A stretch of DNA of 64,000 nt from JADGGV01 sp035715725. GTDB lineage: Bacteria > Gemmatimonadota > Gemmatimonadetes > Longimicrobiales > RSA9. The notes beneath the pieces were generated by a model. It was not told the DNA's origin. It searched no databases and worked only from the letters and a program-made list of their open reading frames with translations. Shown here piece by piece: positions 15,551 to 23,777 of the stretch (the stretch's first letter is position 1; each line of letters starts with the position of its first letter). The stretch spans positions 1-64,000 of the forward strand of contig DASTKT010000201.1 in assembly GCA_035715725.1 (NCBI GenBank), in the 5' to 3' direction. Both the position numbers and the translations under genes were made by a program.

Positions 15551-16216
15551 TCAGTTCCCGGCCGGCCCGACGGGGAGGAGGTCCTGGATCCGGTGCCCCT
15601 CCCGCTCGAAGACGCTCCCCGGCGCGTATGCGACCGGGTGGCGGAAGAGCGGGCCGTCATATGCGAACGTGTGGTACTCGCCCCGCTCGCCGGCCGGGTC
15701 GACGCCCTCCGCGCGCCGCAGCTCCTCGAGGAGCGCCGCGTCGAAGTCCCGGCCCAGCCACTCGCCGCGCCCGAGCTCGAGGTTCACGCTCACGACGCGG
15801 GCGCGATACCCGCGCGCCACCAGCTCCGCGGCGGCGTCCGCGGGCGCCGTGCCCCAGAGCGGCTCGAGGTGCCGGAAGCCGCGCCCCGTCGTCCGCTCCT
15901 CGTACCAGGCCCGCACGTCGGCCAGGTGGATGTTGCCGAAGACGATGCCCTCGACGCCCCGCAACCGCAGGATCTCCAGGATCCGCAGCAGCTCCGCCTC
16001 GAAGTCCGCCGGGTGCGTCCGCCCCTCCAGCAGCTCCAGCCCCAGCGCCTCCGCCTGCCGCGCGATCAGCTCCCGCCGCACACCGTGGAAGCGGACGAGC
16101 CCCGTCGTCCCCTCGTGGATGTTGAACAGGTAGCGCACGTCCAGCCCCTCCCGGACGGCGCGGTCGAGCGCCAGCGTCGCGTCCTTCCCCCCGCTCCAGC
16201 CAAGCGCGCAAAGCAT
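15551..16216 (-). CDS. Diphthine-ammonia-ligase-like PP-loop ATPase
   Basis: 221 residues. The N-terminal PP-loop MLCALGWSGGKDATLALD and later GIVFGNIHLADVRAWYEE and EPLWG motifs place it in the Dph6/MJ0570-related ATP-pyrophosphatase family. In eukaryotes and archaea the family amidates diphthine; bacteria lack diphthamide, so the bacterial substrate is unknown. A GGGAGG Shine-Dalgarno is well placed before the ATG. It is convergent with alkA (7-nt gap). A terminator-type hairpin lies only 15-48 nt upstream of the start, which suggests either leader attenuation or termination of the preceding unit. Confidence 0.85.
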   Translation of the reverse strand: MLCALGWSGGKDATLALDRAVREGLDVRYLFNIHEGTTGLVRFHGVRRELIARQAEALGLELLEGRTHPADFEAELLRILEILRLRGVEGIVFGNIHLADVRAWYEERTTGRGFRHLEPLWGTAPADAAAELVARGYRARVVSVNLELGRGEWLGRDFDAALLEELRRAEGVDPAGERGEYHTFAYDGPLFRHPVAYAPGSVFEREGHRIQDLLPVGPAGN

Positions 16217-16230
16217 TCCGTTCCCTCCCG

Positions 16231-16264
16231 AAAAGACGAGGCCCCCGCATCTCGCGGGGGCCTC
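16231..16264 (-). terminator. Terminator-type hairpin just upstream of the PP-loop gene
   Basis: On the minus strand, GAGGCCCCCGC and its exact complement form an 11-bp stem with a 5-nt loop, followed by gtCTTTTC. It points toward the PP-loop gene start only about 15 nt on, and no minus-strand gene ends nearby (rsgA stops 476 bp upstream). Confidence 0.7.
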
Positions 16265-16599
16265 CACCTGCGCCTTCGACTGGCCCGGCGCGCAGGTCCG
16301 GCGGGACCGGGCCGAGCCCGCCCGCCAGGGCGCGCGCGGCCACCGGGACCACCTTCCCCCGGCACCACGCCCACCTCCCTGGAAACGCGCGAGGCCCCCC
16401 TCACCTGACGCCCTTCGCCACAGTCGCACGCGGCTCAATCGCTCGAACCCCGCCACGGCCGGATCCGGCATTGGCCGATCGCTCTCGTTCCGCCGGTCCG
16501 AGGAGCACGGCGGTCCCGGCGCCCCACCGGGAACCGTCGGTCCATCGGTCCACCTCAAGAAAAGGATGTCTCGGACCCGACGAAGCCGCACCGCCGTTC

Positions 16600-16716
16600 T
16601 CCGTGCACTCTGGGTACTCCGTGGTGAAACAAAATCCGTTCGCGGCCCGATGCCGCTGCGCCGCCCCGCTTTCCGTCGTGGTTCTCCGCGCCCTCTGCGC
16701 CTCTGTGGTGGAATGA
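16600..16716. repeat. Two degenerate copies of a CTCCGTGGTGAA-type short repeat
   Basis: The 16265-16740 gap carries 'tctgggtactccgtggtgaa' (about 16609-16628) and 'ctctgcgcctctgtggtgga' (about 16693-16712). Both end in a C-T-C-C/T-GTGGTG-A word and are each preceded by further CTCCG/CTCTG words. The composition is unlike coding DNA here. The rest of this gap shows no gene. Confidence 0.5.
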
Positions 16717-16740
16717 AGTCGTCGTCCGTTCGAGCAGGCC

Positions 16741-17682
16741 TCACACCCGCTCGTCGCCTTCCAGCAGCGCGCGGTAGCTGTCGTACCGGTCGGCCGCGAC
16801 CTGCCCGGCGGCGACCGCCTCGCGCACGCCGCACTCCGGCTCGTGCGTGTGCGTGCACGAGCCCGAGAACCGACACCGGTCCAGAAATGGCTCGAACTCC
16901 GGGAAGTAGTACGCGAGCTCTTCCGTCGGCACGTCCCACAGCCCGATCTCGCGCAGCCCCGGCGTGTCCGCGACGTAGCCGCCGCACTGGAGCGGCACCA
17001 GCTCCGCCGCCACCGTCGTGTGGCGCCCCTTGTTCACGGCCTCGCTGACCTCCGCGGTCCGCAGGCCGAGCCCCGGCTCGAGCGCGTTCAGCAGCGTGGA
17101 CTTGCCCACCCCGGATGGCCCGGTCAGCACGCTCGTCCGGCCGCACAGCCGGTCCCGCAGCGCCTCGATGCCGAGCCCCTCCCGCGCGCTCGTCCGCAGC
17201 ACCGGGTACCCGGCCGCCTCGTACGGCGCGAAGCGCGCCGCCAGCTCCGCCTCCGGCACGAGGTCCGCCTTGTTCACCACCACCACCGCCGGGAGGAAGT
17301 TCGACTCCGCCAGCACGAGGAAGCGGTCGAGCATCCGCAGCTTCGGCTCCGGCCGCGCCGCGGCCACCACGACCACGACCTGGTCGACGTTGGCCACAAT
17401 GACTTTGGCCCGCCGGCCCCCTCCCGGGGCCCGACGGGCCAGCTCCGTGTCGCGCGGGGCGACACTCTCGATCGTGACGCCGCCATCGGCGTGGCGGCTG
17501 ACTTCCACCCGGTCGCCGGTCACGACCCGGTCCCCGGTGCGCTGCTCCATCTTCAGCCGGCCGCGGAGCGTCGCTTCCACGACCTCCCCGCTCTCGAGCC
17601 GGACCTCGTACGTTCCGCCCCCGGCCTTCCGGACGATCCCCCGCTCGGTGACGCCGGCCTTCGCGTCGGGGCGCCTATCCAT
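16741..17682 (-). CDS. rsgA: Ribosome small-subunit GTPase RsgA
   Basis: 313 residues, the circularly permuted GTPase that checks late 30S maturation. An N-terminal OB fold (about 12-85) is followed by the permuted G motifs NKADLV (G4), TGPSGVGKSTLLNAL (G1) and DTPGLREIGLW (G3). The C-terminal zinc knuckle is CRFSGSCTHTHEPECGV. Length and domain order are normal. It lies 10 nt downstream of a sigma factor gene and is probably cotranscribed with it. Confidence 0.95.
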   Translation of the reverse strand: MDRRPDAKAGVTERGIVRKAGGGTYEVRLESGEVVEATLRGRLKMEQRTGDRVVTGDRVEVSRHADGGVTIESVAPRDTELARRAPGGGRRAKVIVANVDQVVVVVAAARPEPKLRMLDRFLVLAESNFLPAVVVVNKADLVPEAELAARFAPYEAAGYPVLRTSAREGLGIEALRDRLCGRTSVLTGPSGVGKSTLLNALEPGLGLRTAEVSEAVNKGRHTTVAAELVPLQCGGYVADTPGLREIGLWDVPTEELAYYFPEFEPFLDRCRFSGSCTHTHEPECGVREAVAAGQVAADRYDSYRALLEGDERV

Positions 17683-17692
17683 GCACCTTCCG

Positions 17693-18595
17693 TCAGGCCG
17701 CGAAGCTCTCCAGGGCGGTGCCCAGCTCCCCCTCGCGCAGCCGCTTCAACGCGCGATCCCGGAGCTGCCGCACCCGCTCCCGGGTCACCCCGAGCATGTT
17801 CCCGATCTCCTCCAGCGTGTGCTCCCGGCCGCCCTCCAGGCCGAAGTACAGCCGCAGCACCCGCGCATCCCGCGGCGTCAGCGTGTCCAGCGCCCGCTCG
17901 ATCTGCTCCGACAGCAGCCGCTCCTCCACCGCCAGCTCCGGCTCGGCCGCCTCGTCGACGATGAAGCGCTCCACGAGCTGGCTGTCGTCGCTGTCCCCGA
18001 TCGGTGCGTCCAGCCGGATCTCCGCCGCGTTCAGCGTCTGGAGCTGCTCGACCGTCTCCGGCGTCAGCTTCGCCGCCTCGGCCAGCTCCTCCGTCGTCGG
18101 GTCCCGGCGCAGCTCCTGCTTGAGCCGCTCCCGCTCGCGGAAGATGCGCGCCAGGTCGCTCGCCCGGTTCAGCGGCACACGCACCGCGCGCCCCTGGTTC
18201 GCCAGCGCCGACAGGATCGCCTGCCGGATCCACCAAACGGCGTAGGAGATGAACTTCACGCCCTGGTCCGGATCGAACTTCCGTGCGGCCGTCACCAGCC
18301 CGACGTTCCCCTCCTGGATCAGATCGATCAGCGAGACGCCCCGGTTCTGGTACTTCTTCGCGACGCTGATGACGAAGCGCAGGTTCGCCCGCACCAGACG
18401 CTGCACCGCGTCCTCGTCGCCGGCCTGCGCACGACGCCCCAGCTCGATCTCCTCCTTCGGCGTCAGCAGCTCGTGGCGGCTGACGTCCCGGAGATACTGA
18501 TCGAGGGCGTTCTGCTCCTCGTGCGCCGCGTACAGCTCTTCCGCCCGGCCCGCGGCCCGCTTCCGTCTCTTCGGGGTGCCCGCCATCGTCGCCAT
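17693..18595 (-). CDS. RNA polymerase sigma-70 factor, RpoD-like, region 1.1 absent
   Basis: 300 residues. Region 1.2 begins near residue 30 (NALDQYLRDVSRHELL); region 2 has LVRANLRFVISVAKKYQNRG and the -10-recognition helix KFISYAVWWIRQAI. Region 3 follows, and region 4 has DARVLRLYFGLEGG, HTLEEIGNMLGVTRERVRQ (-35 helix-turn-helix). Lack of region 1.1 suits a group 2 factor, though in Gemmatimonadota such short proteins may be major sigmas. The start MATMAGTPKRRK was preferred; the in-frame upstream extension is not conserved-looking. A second paralogue is at 39500. Confidence 0.92.
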   Translation of the reverse strand: MATMAGTPKRRKRAAGRAEELYAAHEEQNALDQYLRDVSRHELLTPKEEIELGRRAQAGDEDAVQRLVRANLRFVISVAKKYQNRGVSLIDLIQEGNVGLVTAARKFDPDQGVKFISYAVWWIRQAILSALANQGRAVRVPLNRASDLARIFRERERLKQELRRDPTTEELAEAAKLTPETVEQLQTLNAAEIRLDAPIGDSDDSQLVERFIVDEAAEPELAVEERLLSEQIERALDTLTPRDARVLRLYFGLEGGREHTLEEIGNMLGVTRERVRQLRDRALKRLREGELGTALESFAA

Positions 18596-18925
18596 GGAAT
18601 ACCGTCTCGTATCGAGTGCCTTCACACCGCTTCCCGCCAATCCGTCGGGTCCCCGTTTACTACCCCGATAGGGCATGCAAGGACTCTGCCCGACGAAAAT
18701 CCGCCCGTCGGCGCCACTCGGCACCGCGGGCGGGTCGCACCGGCAGCAGTGTAACCCCTTCGCCCTTTCGGGGGTTCCCTTCCGACACCTCCCCGGGGAG
18801 GCGCGCCAAAATAGGCGCCGGACGCCGCCACGCAAGGGTCATGTGAGGAACGCCTCTTGCGCCCCTCGACCCTGCGATCGGATGCCGCGCCCGTCCGGGC
18901 GCCCGAACCTCGGCAGGATACGGCA
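18596..18925. other. Intergenic region between the sigma factor and a small ORF
   Basis: 330 bp between divergent genes. It contains a GC-rich hairpin near 18751-18776 (aacccc...ggggtt). I could not pick a confident promoter for the sigma gene. Frames through it are arginine-rich shadows. Confidence 0.4.
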
Positions 18926-19144
18926 ATGACCAGAATCAAGCGGCACGTCCAGCACGATCACGGCATCGAGAAGGAGACGGCGCCCGCCCCGCCCCCGCCC
19001 CCCGACCAGAAGGGCCGGCGCCACATGGCCGGCAAGAATCGCGACTTCGACGAGCGGTCCGAGAACACGCGCCACGGCCATCCGCGCGAGGAGCGCGTGG
19101 TCTCCAACCCGCCGATACCGGACTTGACGCCCCACAAGCACTGA
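18926..19144 (+). CDS. Small hydrophilic protein, unknown
   Basis: 72 residues, highly charged and rich in His, Arg, Glu and Pro (MTRIKRHVQHDHGIEKET, a run of prolines, KGRRHMAGKNRDFDERSENT, ending TPHKH). No membrane segment, signal or cysteine is present, so it is probably disordered and cytoplasmic. GGCAGGA lies 6-12 nt before the ATG. I do not recognise a family. Its composition differs from frame shadows because it has balanced charges, but it could still be spurious. Confidence 0.5.
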   Translation: MTRIKRHVQHDHGIEKETAPAPPPPPDQKGRRHMAGKNRDFDERSENTRHGHPREERVVSNPPIPDLTPHKH

Positions 19145-19184
19145 GCGGAGGGGCGGTCCTGTCACCCGGCAGGACCGCCCCGCG

Positions 19185-19742
19185 CTACTCGACCGCCCCT
19201 TCGCTGCCGCCCGCCGTGTGCTGCGTTGGGATCCGCGTCAGCAGGGAGTCCATCGGCCAGGGCGCGGTCGTGCCGCCCTGCGCCAGCTCCCCCCGCAGCG
19301 CCGCCACCTGTTTGCGCAGCAACCGGATGTCCGCCGTGAGCGCCGCCTCCGACGTGTCTTCCCGCCTCAGCTCCGCGACGATGCGGTCGGCCAGCGATTG
19401 GAGCTGCCGCAGCCGGGACTCCGTCCCGTACGCCGTGCGCAGCCAGGCCACGGGCGGCGGCACCTCCAGCAACCGGTCGGAGATCACCTCCGCGGCGAAG
19501 ACGTCGATGCGCCCGGCGTTCGTCGTCGGGCCGGCCACCAGCGCGGCGTCCAGCATCTGCTGCATCCGGCTCAGCTTGGCGTCCAGGGGCAACGAGTCGA
19601 GCGCCGGCGACATCACCGCGGCCGGCGGGGGCGCCGGCTGCGAGATCGGCTCGTCTTCAGGGTTGCTGTGCCGGCAACCCGCCGCGGCCAGCAGCGCCGC
19701 GACGACCAGGGAGAGCAGGGACCGGGGCCGCATTCCGTTCAT
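19185..19742 (-). CDS. Lipoprotein with a coiled-coil-like C-terminus, unknown
   Basis: 185 residues. MNGMRPRSLLSLVVAALLAAAGCRHS is a lipoprotein signal. A proline-rich linker follows, then helical sequence with heptad-like Leu/Ala spacing (RLRQLQSLADRIVAELRRED, LTADIRLLRKQVAALRGELA), which may be a coiled coil. No family recognised. GTGAGG directly precedes the ATG. It is divergent from the PP2C phosphatase gene. Confidence 0.72.
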   Translation of the reverse strand: MNGMRPRSLLSLVVAALLAAAGCRHSNPEDEPISQPAPPPAAVMSPALDSLPLDAKLSRMQQMLDAALVAGPTTNAGRIDVFAAEVISDRLLEVPPPVAWLRTAYGTESRLRQLQSLADRIVAELRREDTSEAALTADIRLLRKQVAALRGELAQGGTTAPWPMDSLLTRIPTQHTAGGSEGAVE

Positions 19743-19788
19743 CCTCACGCAGGGTCCAACCGGCTCGGGGCAAGCGGTGTGCCGGGGC

Positions 19789-19817
19789 TTGCCGCCATTG
19801 GCGCCCGACGGTACCCT
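19789..19817 (+). promoter_or_regulatory. Candidate promoter giving a leaderless PP2C transcript
   Basis: TTGCCG (19789-19794), a 17-bp spacer and TACCCT (19812-19817). Initiation about 7 nt downstream falls on the GTG start codon at 19824, and no Shine-Dalgarno precedes that GTG, so a leaderless mRNA is suggested. Confidence 0.45.
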
Positions 19818-19823
19818 AGCCCG

Positions 19824-20564
19824 GTGCATTGGGAATCCGCGGCAGCCACCGATCGGGGCCGACGTCGCTCCAGCAACGAGGACGCCTTCGTCGTCCGCCC
19901 CGAGCTCGGCTTCTTCGTGGTGGCCGACGGGATGGGCGGCCACGCCGCCGGCGAGGTCGCCAGCCGCATGGCCGCCGACACCGTCACCGAGCGGTTCCTC
20001 GCCGCCCGCCCCGCCACGCTCTCCGCCGGCGACCTCGAGGCCGCCCTCGCCACCGCCACCTCGGCCGCCAACCGGGCCATCTTCGAGCGCGGCGAGCGCG
20101 AGCCGGACAAGGCCGGCATGGGCACCACGCTCACCGCGCTCGCGCTCCTGCCGGACGACGGCGCCTGGCGCATCGCCCACGTGGGCGACTCCCGCGCCTA
20201 CCGTCTCCGCGGCGGCGAGCTGACCCAGCTCACCACCGACCACACCTGGGTCCAGCAGCAGGTCGACCTCGGCCGGCTGCGCCCCGCCGAGGCGCGCGGC
20301 CACCCGTTCGCCAACATCGTCACCCGGGCCCTCGGCATCGGCGCCACCGTCGAGGTCGACCTCGAGCAAGGCGACGCACGCCCCGGCGACGTCTTCCTCC
20401 TCTGCTCCGACGGCCTCAGTGGCATGGTCACCGACCGCGGCATCGCCCGCATGCTCGCCGCCGACCTCCCGCCGGATGCCATCGTCACCCGGCTCGTCGC
20501 CGCCGCAAACCGCGCCGGAGGCGACGACAACATCACCGCCGTCGTCGCCCGCATCGTCGACTGA
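19824..20564 (+). CDS. PP2C-type protein serine/threonine phosphatase
   Basis: 246 residues of the PPM family, a metal-dependent phosphatase that usually opposes Ser/Thr kinases (PrpC/Stp type). Motifs in order: RRSSNEDAFVV, FVVADGMGGHAAGEVAS (metal-binding Asp), GMGTTLTALAL, AHVGDSRAYRLRGGELTQLT, LLCSDGLSGMV and GGDDNITAVVAR. All metal-binding Asp positions appear present. Soluble and cytoplasmic, with no extra domains. No kinase gene is adjacent. Confidence 0.93.
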   Translation: MHWESAAATDRGRRRSSNEDAFVVRPELGFFVVADGMGGHAAGEVASRMAADTVTERFLAARPATLSAGDLEAALATATSAANRAIFERGEREPDKAGMGTTLTALALLPDDGAWRIAHVGDSRAYRLRGGELTQLTTDHTWVQQQVDLGRLRPAEARGHPFANIVTRALGIGATVEVDLEQGDARPGDVFLLCSDGLSGMVTDRGIARMLAADLPPDAIVTRLVAAANRAGGDDNITAVVARIVD

Positions 20565-20577
20565 GCGTCCCGCACCC

Positions 20578-23295
20578 CTACCCCTCGCGCAGCGCCTCCA
20601 CAGGCTGCACGCTCGCCGCCCGCCGCGCGGGCACCCAGCTCGCCAGCACGCCCGTCGCCGCGAGCAGCGCCACCGCCGCAACGAACGCGACCGGATCCGA
20701 CGGCGCCACGCCGTAGAGTAGCGACCGCAGCACCCGCGTCGCCGCCAGCGCCCCCAGCACGCCCAGCGCCGCGCCCGCGGCGGCCAGCCCGAACGCCCCC
20801 CGCACCACCGCCGCCACCACGTCGCGGCGCCGCGCCCCCAGCGCCACCCGGATCCCGATCTCCCGTGTCCGCTGCGCCACGCCGTACGAGATCACGCCGT
20901 AGATCCCGAGCGTGGCCAGCGCCAGCGCCAGGGCCGCGAAGATCGCCAGCAGCACGGCGCTGAAGCGCGCCCGCGCCGCGGCATCGGCCACCCGCCCTTC
21001 CATCGTCCGGACATCGTACACCGGCACGTCGGGCGCCAGCTCCCGCAACGCCTGCCGCGCCGCGCCCACCACCGCCAACGGGTCGCCCGCCGTCCGCACC
21101 AGGACCATCATCCGGCCTCGCGGCGACTGCGCATACGGCAGGTACACGTCCGCCTGCGGAATCGAGTCCAGCGTGTTGTAGCGGACGTCCCCCACGACCC
21201 CGACCACGTAGGCGGTGTCCTCCCAGAACCCGCCCTGCCCCACGCCCACCGGCCGCCCGATCGGGTCCCGCCCCGGCCAGAAGCGCCGCGCCGCGGTCTC
21301 GCTCACCAGCACCACCTTCCGCCCGCCGAGGCGATCCCCCGCCTCGAACGTCCGGCCGCGCTCCAGCCGGACGCGCATCACCGGCGCCCAGTTCGGCGTC
21401 ACCCAATGCACGCCCACGACCGGCCCGCTCCCCCGCGGCACCGGCGGCCGGTCCCGCAGGTCGATCATCGTCCCGTTGCACCCGCCGTTCAGCGGCGGGC
21501 AATCCTGCAGCGCCACGCCGGCGGCGCCCGGGATCGCCTCCAGCCGCTCCACCACCTGCTCGTAGAACCCCGGCATCGAATCCCGGCTGAATCCCTCGGC
21601 CGGCAGGTTCAGCCGCATCGTCAGCACGTGCGCCGGATCGAAGCCGGGATCGACCGCCACGAGCCTGGCCAGGCTCCGCAGCGTGACGCCCGAGCCCGCC
21701 AGGAGTACGACCGCCAGCGCGATCTCCGCCACCGCCAGCGCGTTCCGGCCGGTGAGTCCGCGCGGCGCGCGCTCCCGCCTCGTCCACTCGCCGCCCTTCA
21801 ACGCCGGCACCAGCGATGGGTGCGTCGCCTGCAGCGCCGGGACCAGGCCGAACAACACGCCCGTCGCCAGCGCCAGCCCCGCCGTGAAGGCGAACGCCGT
21901 GGGGTCCAGCCGGATCGACGAGAACGCGACGGCGCCCAGCCCACCCGCATGCTCGACCCGCAGCGCGTCCAGCGGGTTCAGCGCGCTCAGGAGCTTCACG
22001 CCCCACCACGCCACCGCGAGGCTGGCGGCACCCCCGAGCAGCGCCAGCAGCAGGCTCTCCGTGACGAGCTGCCGCACCAGCCGCCGGCGCGCAGCCCCCA
22101 CCGCGAGCCGAACGGCCACTTCCCGCCGCCGCCCCGCCGCCCGCACCAGGAACAGGTTCGCCACGTTCGCGCACGCGATCAGCAGCACCAGCCCCACCGC
22201 CCCGAGGAGCACCAGCAGCGAGCGCCGCACCAGCGGGTCCACCCGCCGCGCATCCAGCTCGCGCGCCGTCGCCCCCCACACGCCGCCCGGCGAGACCGGA
22301 TCCGGATACGCCTCGGCCATCCGGCGCCCGAGCAGCTTCACCTGCTCCGTCGCCCGCTCCGGCGTCACTCCGGGCTTCAGCCGCGCCACCGCCGAGTACT
22401 CGTGGCTCCACGCCTCCCCCACCATGTCCGCGCTCTGCGACATGACCGGGAGCCAGAACTCCGCCCGGCCGCTCAGGCCGCGGAACCCGGCCGGCAGCAC
22501 GCCGACGATCGTGTACGGCTTCCCATCCACGTCCACGGCCCGGCCGAGCACCGCCGGATCCGCGTTGAAGCGCCGCTTCCACAGCGCCTCACCCAGCAGC
22601 ACCACCCGCCGCGAATCCGGGTGCCGGTCCTCCTCCGCCAGGAACCCACGCCCCAGGACCGGCTGCACCCCCAGCACCGGCAGGTAGCGCGCGCCCACCA
22701 CCTCCGCGTAGTCCCGCTCCGCCTCCCCCTCCCCGCTCAGCGTGAACTCCTGCGACGTGTACAACGCAATGTCCCGGAACACCGTCTGGGCATCCCGCAC
22801 CACCACGAATTTCGGGTACGACCACGGGAAGTCGTCCCGCTCGCGCAGCTCTCCCCGCCCGGGACTCACGATGCTCACGCTCATCAGCCGCTCCGGCTCC
22901 GGAAACGGCAGCGGCCGCAGCAACAGCGCGTTCACCGCGCTGAAGATCGCCGTGTTCGCCCCGATCCCGATCGCCAGCGTCAGCACCGCCACCGCCGTGA
23001 AGCCCGGCATCCGCCGGAACGTCCGCACCGCGAAGCGCACGTCCTGGCGCACCGCGTCGAAGAAGCCCAGTCCGGCCATGAGCCGCGTCTCCTCCTTCAG
23101 GTACACCTCGTTCCCGAAGCGCCGCCGCGCCGCCCGCGCCGCCTCCGCGCCGCTCACCCCTCCCCCGCCGGCGTGCGCCTGCTGCATCGACTCCAGCGAG
23201 AGATGGAACCGGATCTCCTCCTCCAGCTCCCGCTCGAAATCGCCCGGCCGGAGCAGCACCCGGGCGCGGTGACGGAGCGCATCCCACAACGACAC
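20578..23295 (-). CDS. ADOP-family (MacB/FtsX-like) ABC transporter permease
   Basis: 905 residues. A cytoplasmic N-terminal segment (about 1-85; DFERELEEEIRFHLSLE) typical of the ADOP acidobacterial-type duplicated permeases is followed by two MacB periplasmic-core plus FtsX units. RMPGFTAVAVLTLAIGIGAN, DVDGKPYTIVGVLP and EVAVRLAVGAARRRLVRQL mark the first; ALAVAEIALAVVLLAGSG, RDPIGRPVGVG and EIGIRVALGARRRDVV mark the second. It would couple to a MacB-type ATPase encoded elsewhere to move a substrate or transmit force. GAGGAGGT lies 5 nt before the GTG. padR ends 13 nt upstream: the classic PadR-ADOP pair. Confidence 0.9.
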   Translation of the reverse strand: MSLWDALRHRARVLLRPGDFERELEEEIRFHLSLESMQQAHAGGGGVSGAEAARAARRRFGNEVYLKEETRLMAGLGFFDAVRQDVRFAVRTFRRMPGFTAVAVLTLAIGIGANTAIFSAVNALLLRPLPFPEPERLMSVSIVSPGRGELRERDDFPWSYPKFVVVRDAQTVFRDIALYTSQEFTLSGEGEAERDYAEVVGARYLPVLGVQPVLGRGFLAEEDRHPDSRRVVLLGEALWKRRFNADPAVLGRAVDVDGKPYTIVGVLPAGFRGLSGRAEFWLPVMSQSADMVGEAWSHEYSAVARLKPGVTPERATEQVKLLGRRMAEAYPDPVSPGGVWGATARELDARRVDPLVRRSLLVLLGAVGLVLLIACANVANLFLVRAAGRRREVAVRLAVGAARRRLVRQLVTESLLLALLGGAASLAVAWWGVKLLSALNPLDALRVEHAGGLGAVAFSSIRLDPTAFAFTAGLALATGVLFGLVPALQATHPSLVPALKGGEWTRRERAPRGLTGRNALAVAEIALAVVLLAGSGVTLRSLARLVAVDPGFDPAHVLTMRLNLPAEGFSRDSMPGFYEQVVERLEAIPGAAGVALQDCPPLNGGCNGTMIDLRDRPPVPRGSGPVVGVHWVTPNWAPVMRVRLERGRTFEAGDRLGGRKVVLVSETAARRFWPGRDPIGRPVGVGQGGFWEDTAYVVGVVGDVRYNTLDSIPQADVYLPYAQSPRGRMMVLVRTAGDPLAVVGAARQALRELAPDVPVYDVRTMEGRVADAAARARFSAVLLAIFAALALALATLGIYGVISYGVAQRTREIGIRVALGARRRDVVAAVVRGAFGLAAAGAALGVLGALAATRVLRSLLYGVAPSDPVAFVAAVALLAATGVLASWVPARRAASVQPVEALREG

Positions 23296-23308
23296 ACCCC
23301 ACCTCCTC

Positions 23309-23653
23309 TCAGGACGGCCGCAGCACCCGCTGGATCGCCCCCAGCATCCGCTCGAAGCTCGAGATCTCCTCCCCCAGCCGCCCCCGCCCCCCTTCCGTGA
23401 TCGTGTAGTAGCGCGCCCGCCGCCCCGTCGGCGTCTGCTTCCACTCCGACACCACCCACCCCTTCCGCTGCAGCCGCTCCAGCGCCGGGTACAGCGACCC
23501 CTGCTCCACCCGCAGCACCTCCGCCGAGAGCCGCTCGATGTGCTGCGCGATCGCATAGCCGTGCAGCGGCTGCACGGTCAGCGTCTGCAGGATCAGCATG
23601 TCGAGCGTGCCCTTCAGCAGCTCGTCCCTCTTGCCGCCCGATCTCGGGGCCAT
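23309..23653 (-). CDS. PadR-family transcriptional repressor
   Basis: 114 residues. A winged helix with LKGTLDMLILQTL, the QPLHGYAIAQHIERLS recognition region, SLYPALERLQRKGWV and the C-terminal RRARYYTITEGGRGRLGEE wing and helix. These regulators usually repress their own operon and an adjacent transporter until a ligand is sensed. It lies just ahead of the ADOP permease, with a probable operator 34-58 nt upstream of its start. The standard short PadR length (s-PadR class). Confidence 0.93.
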   Translation of the reverse strand: MAPRSGGKRDELLKGTLDMLILQTLTVQPLHGYAIAQHIERLSAEVLRVEQGSLYPALERLQRKGWVVSEWKQTPTGRRARYYTITEGGRGRLGEEISSFERMLGAIQRVLRPS

Positions 23654-23686
23654 GGTCTCCGCGCCATCCTCGCTCGTGAAGAACCA

Positions 23687-23711
23687 CTACATGTAGACGT
23701 TCGACCTATAT
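23687..23711. promoter_or_regulatory. Candidate PadR operator
   Basis: A perfect 10-bp palindrome CTACATGTAG (23687-23696) overlaps a 21-bp near-dyad ATGTAG-N9-CTATAT (23691-23711; one mismatch). ATGT...ACAT-type dyads are typical PadR targets. It is an AT-rich island in the otherwise GC-rich padR promoter region. Confidence 0.5.
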
Positions 23712-23777
23712 GCCCACGGCGACGGCGGGTCAAGGCGCGTGGGACAAAGGGCGGGGTGGGTGGGGCGAGGTGACGGT

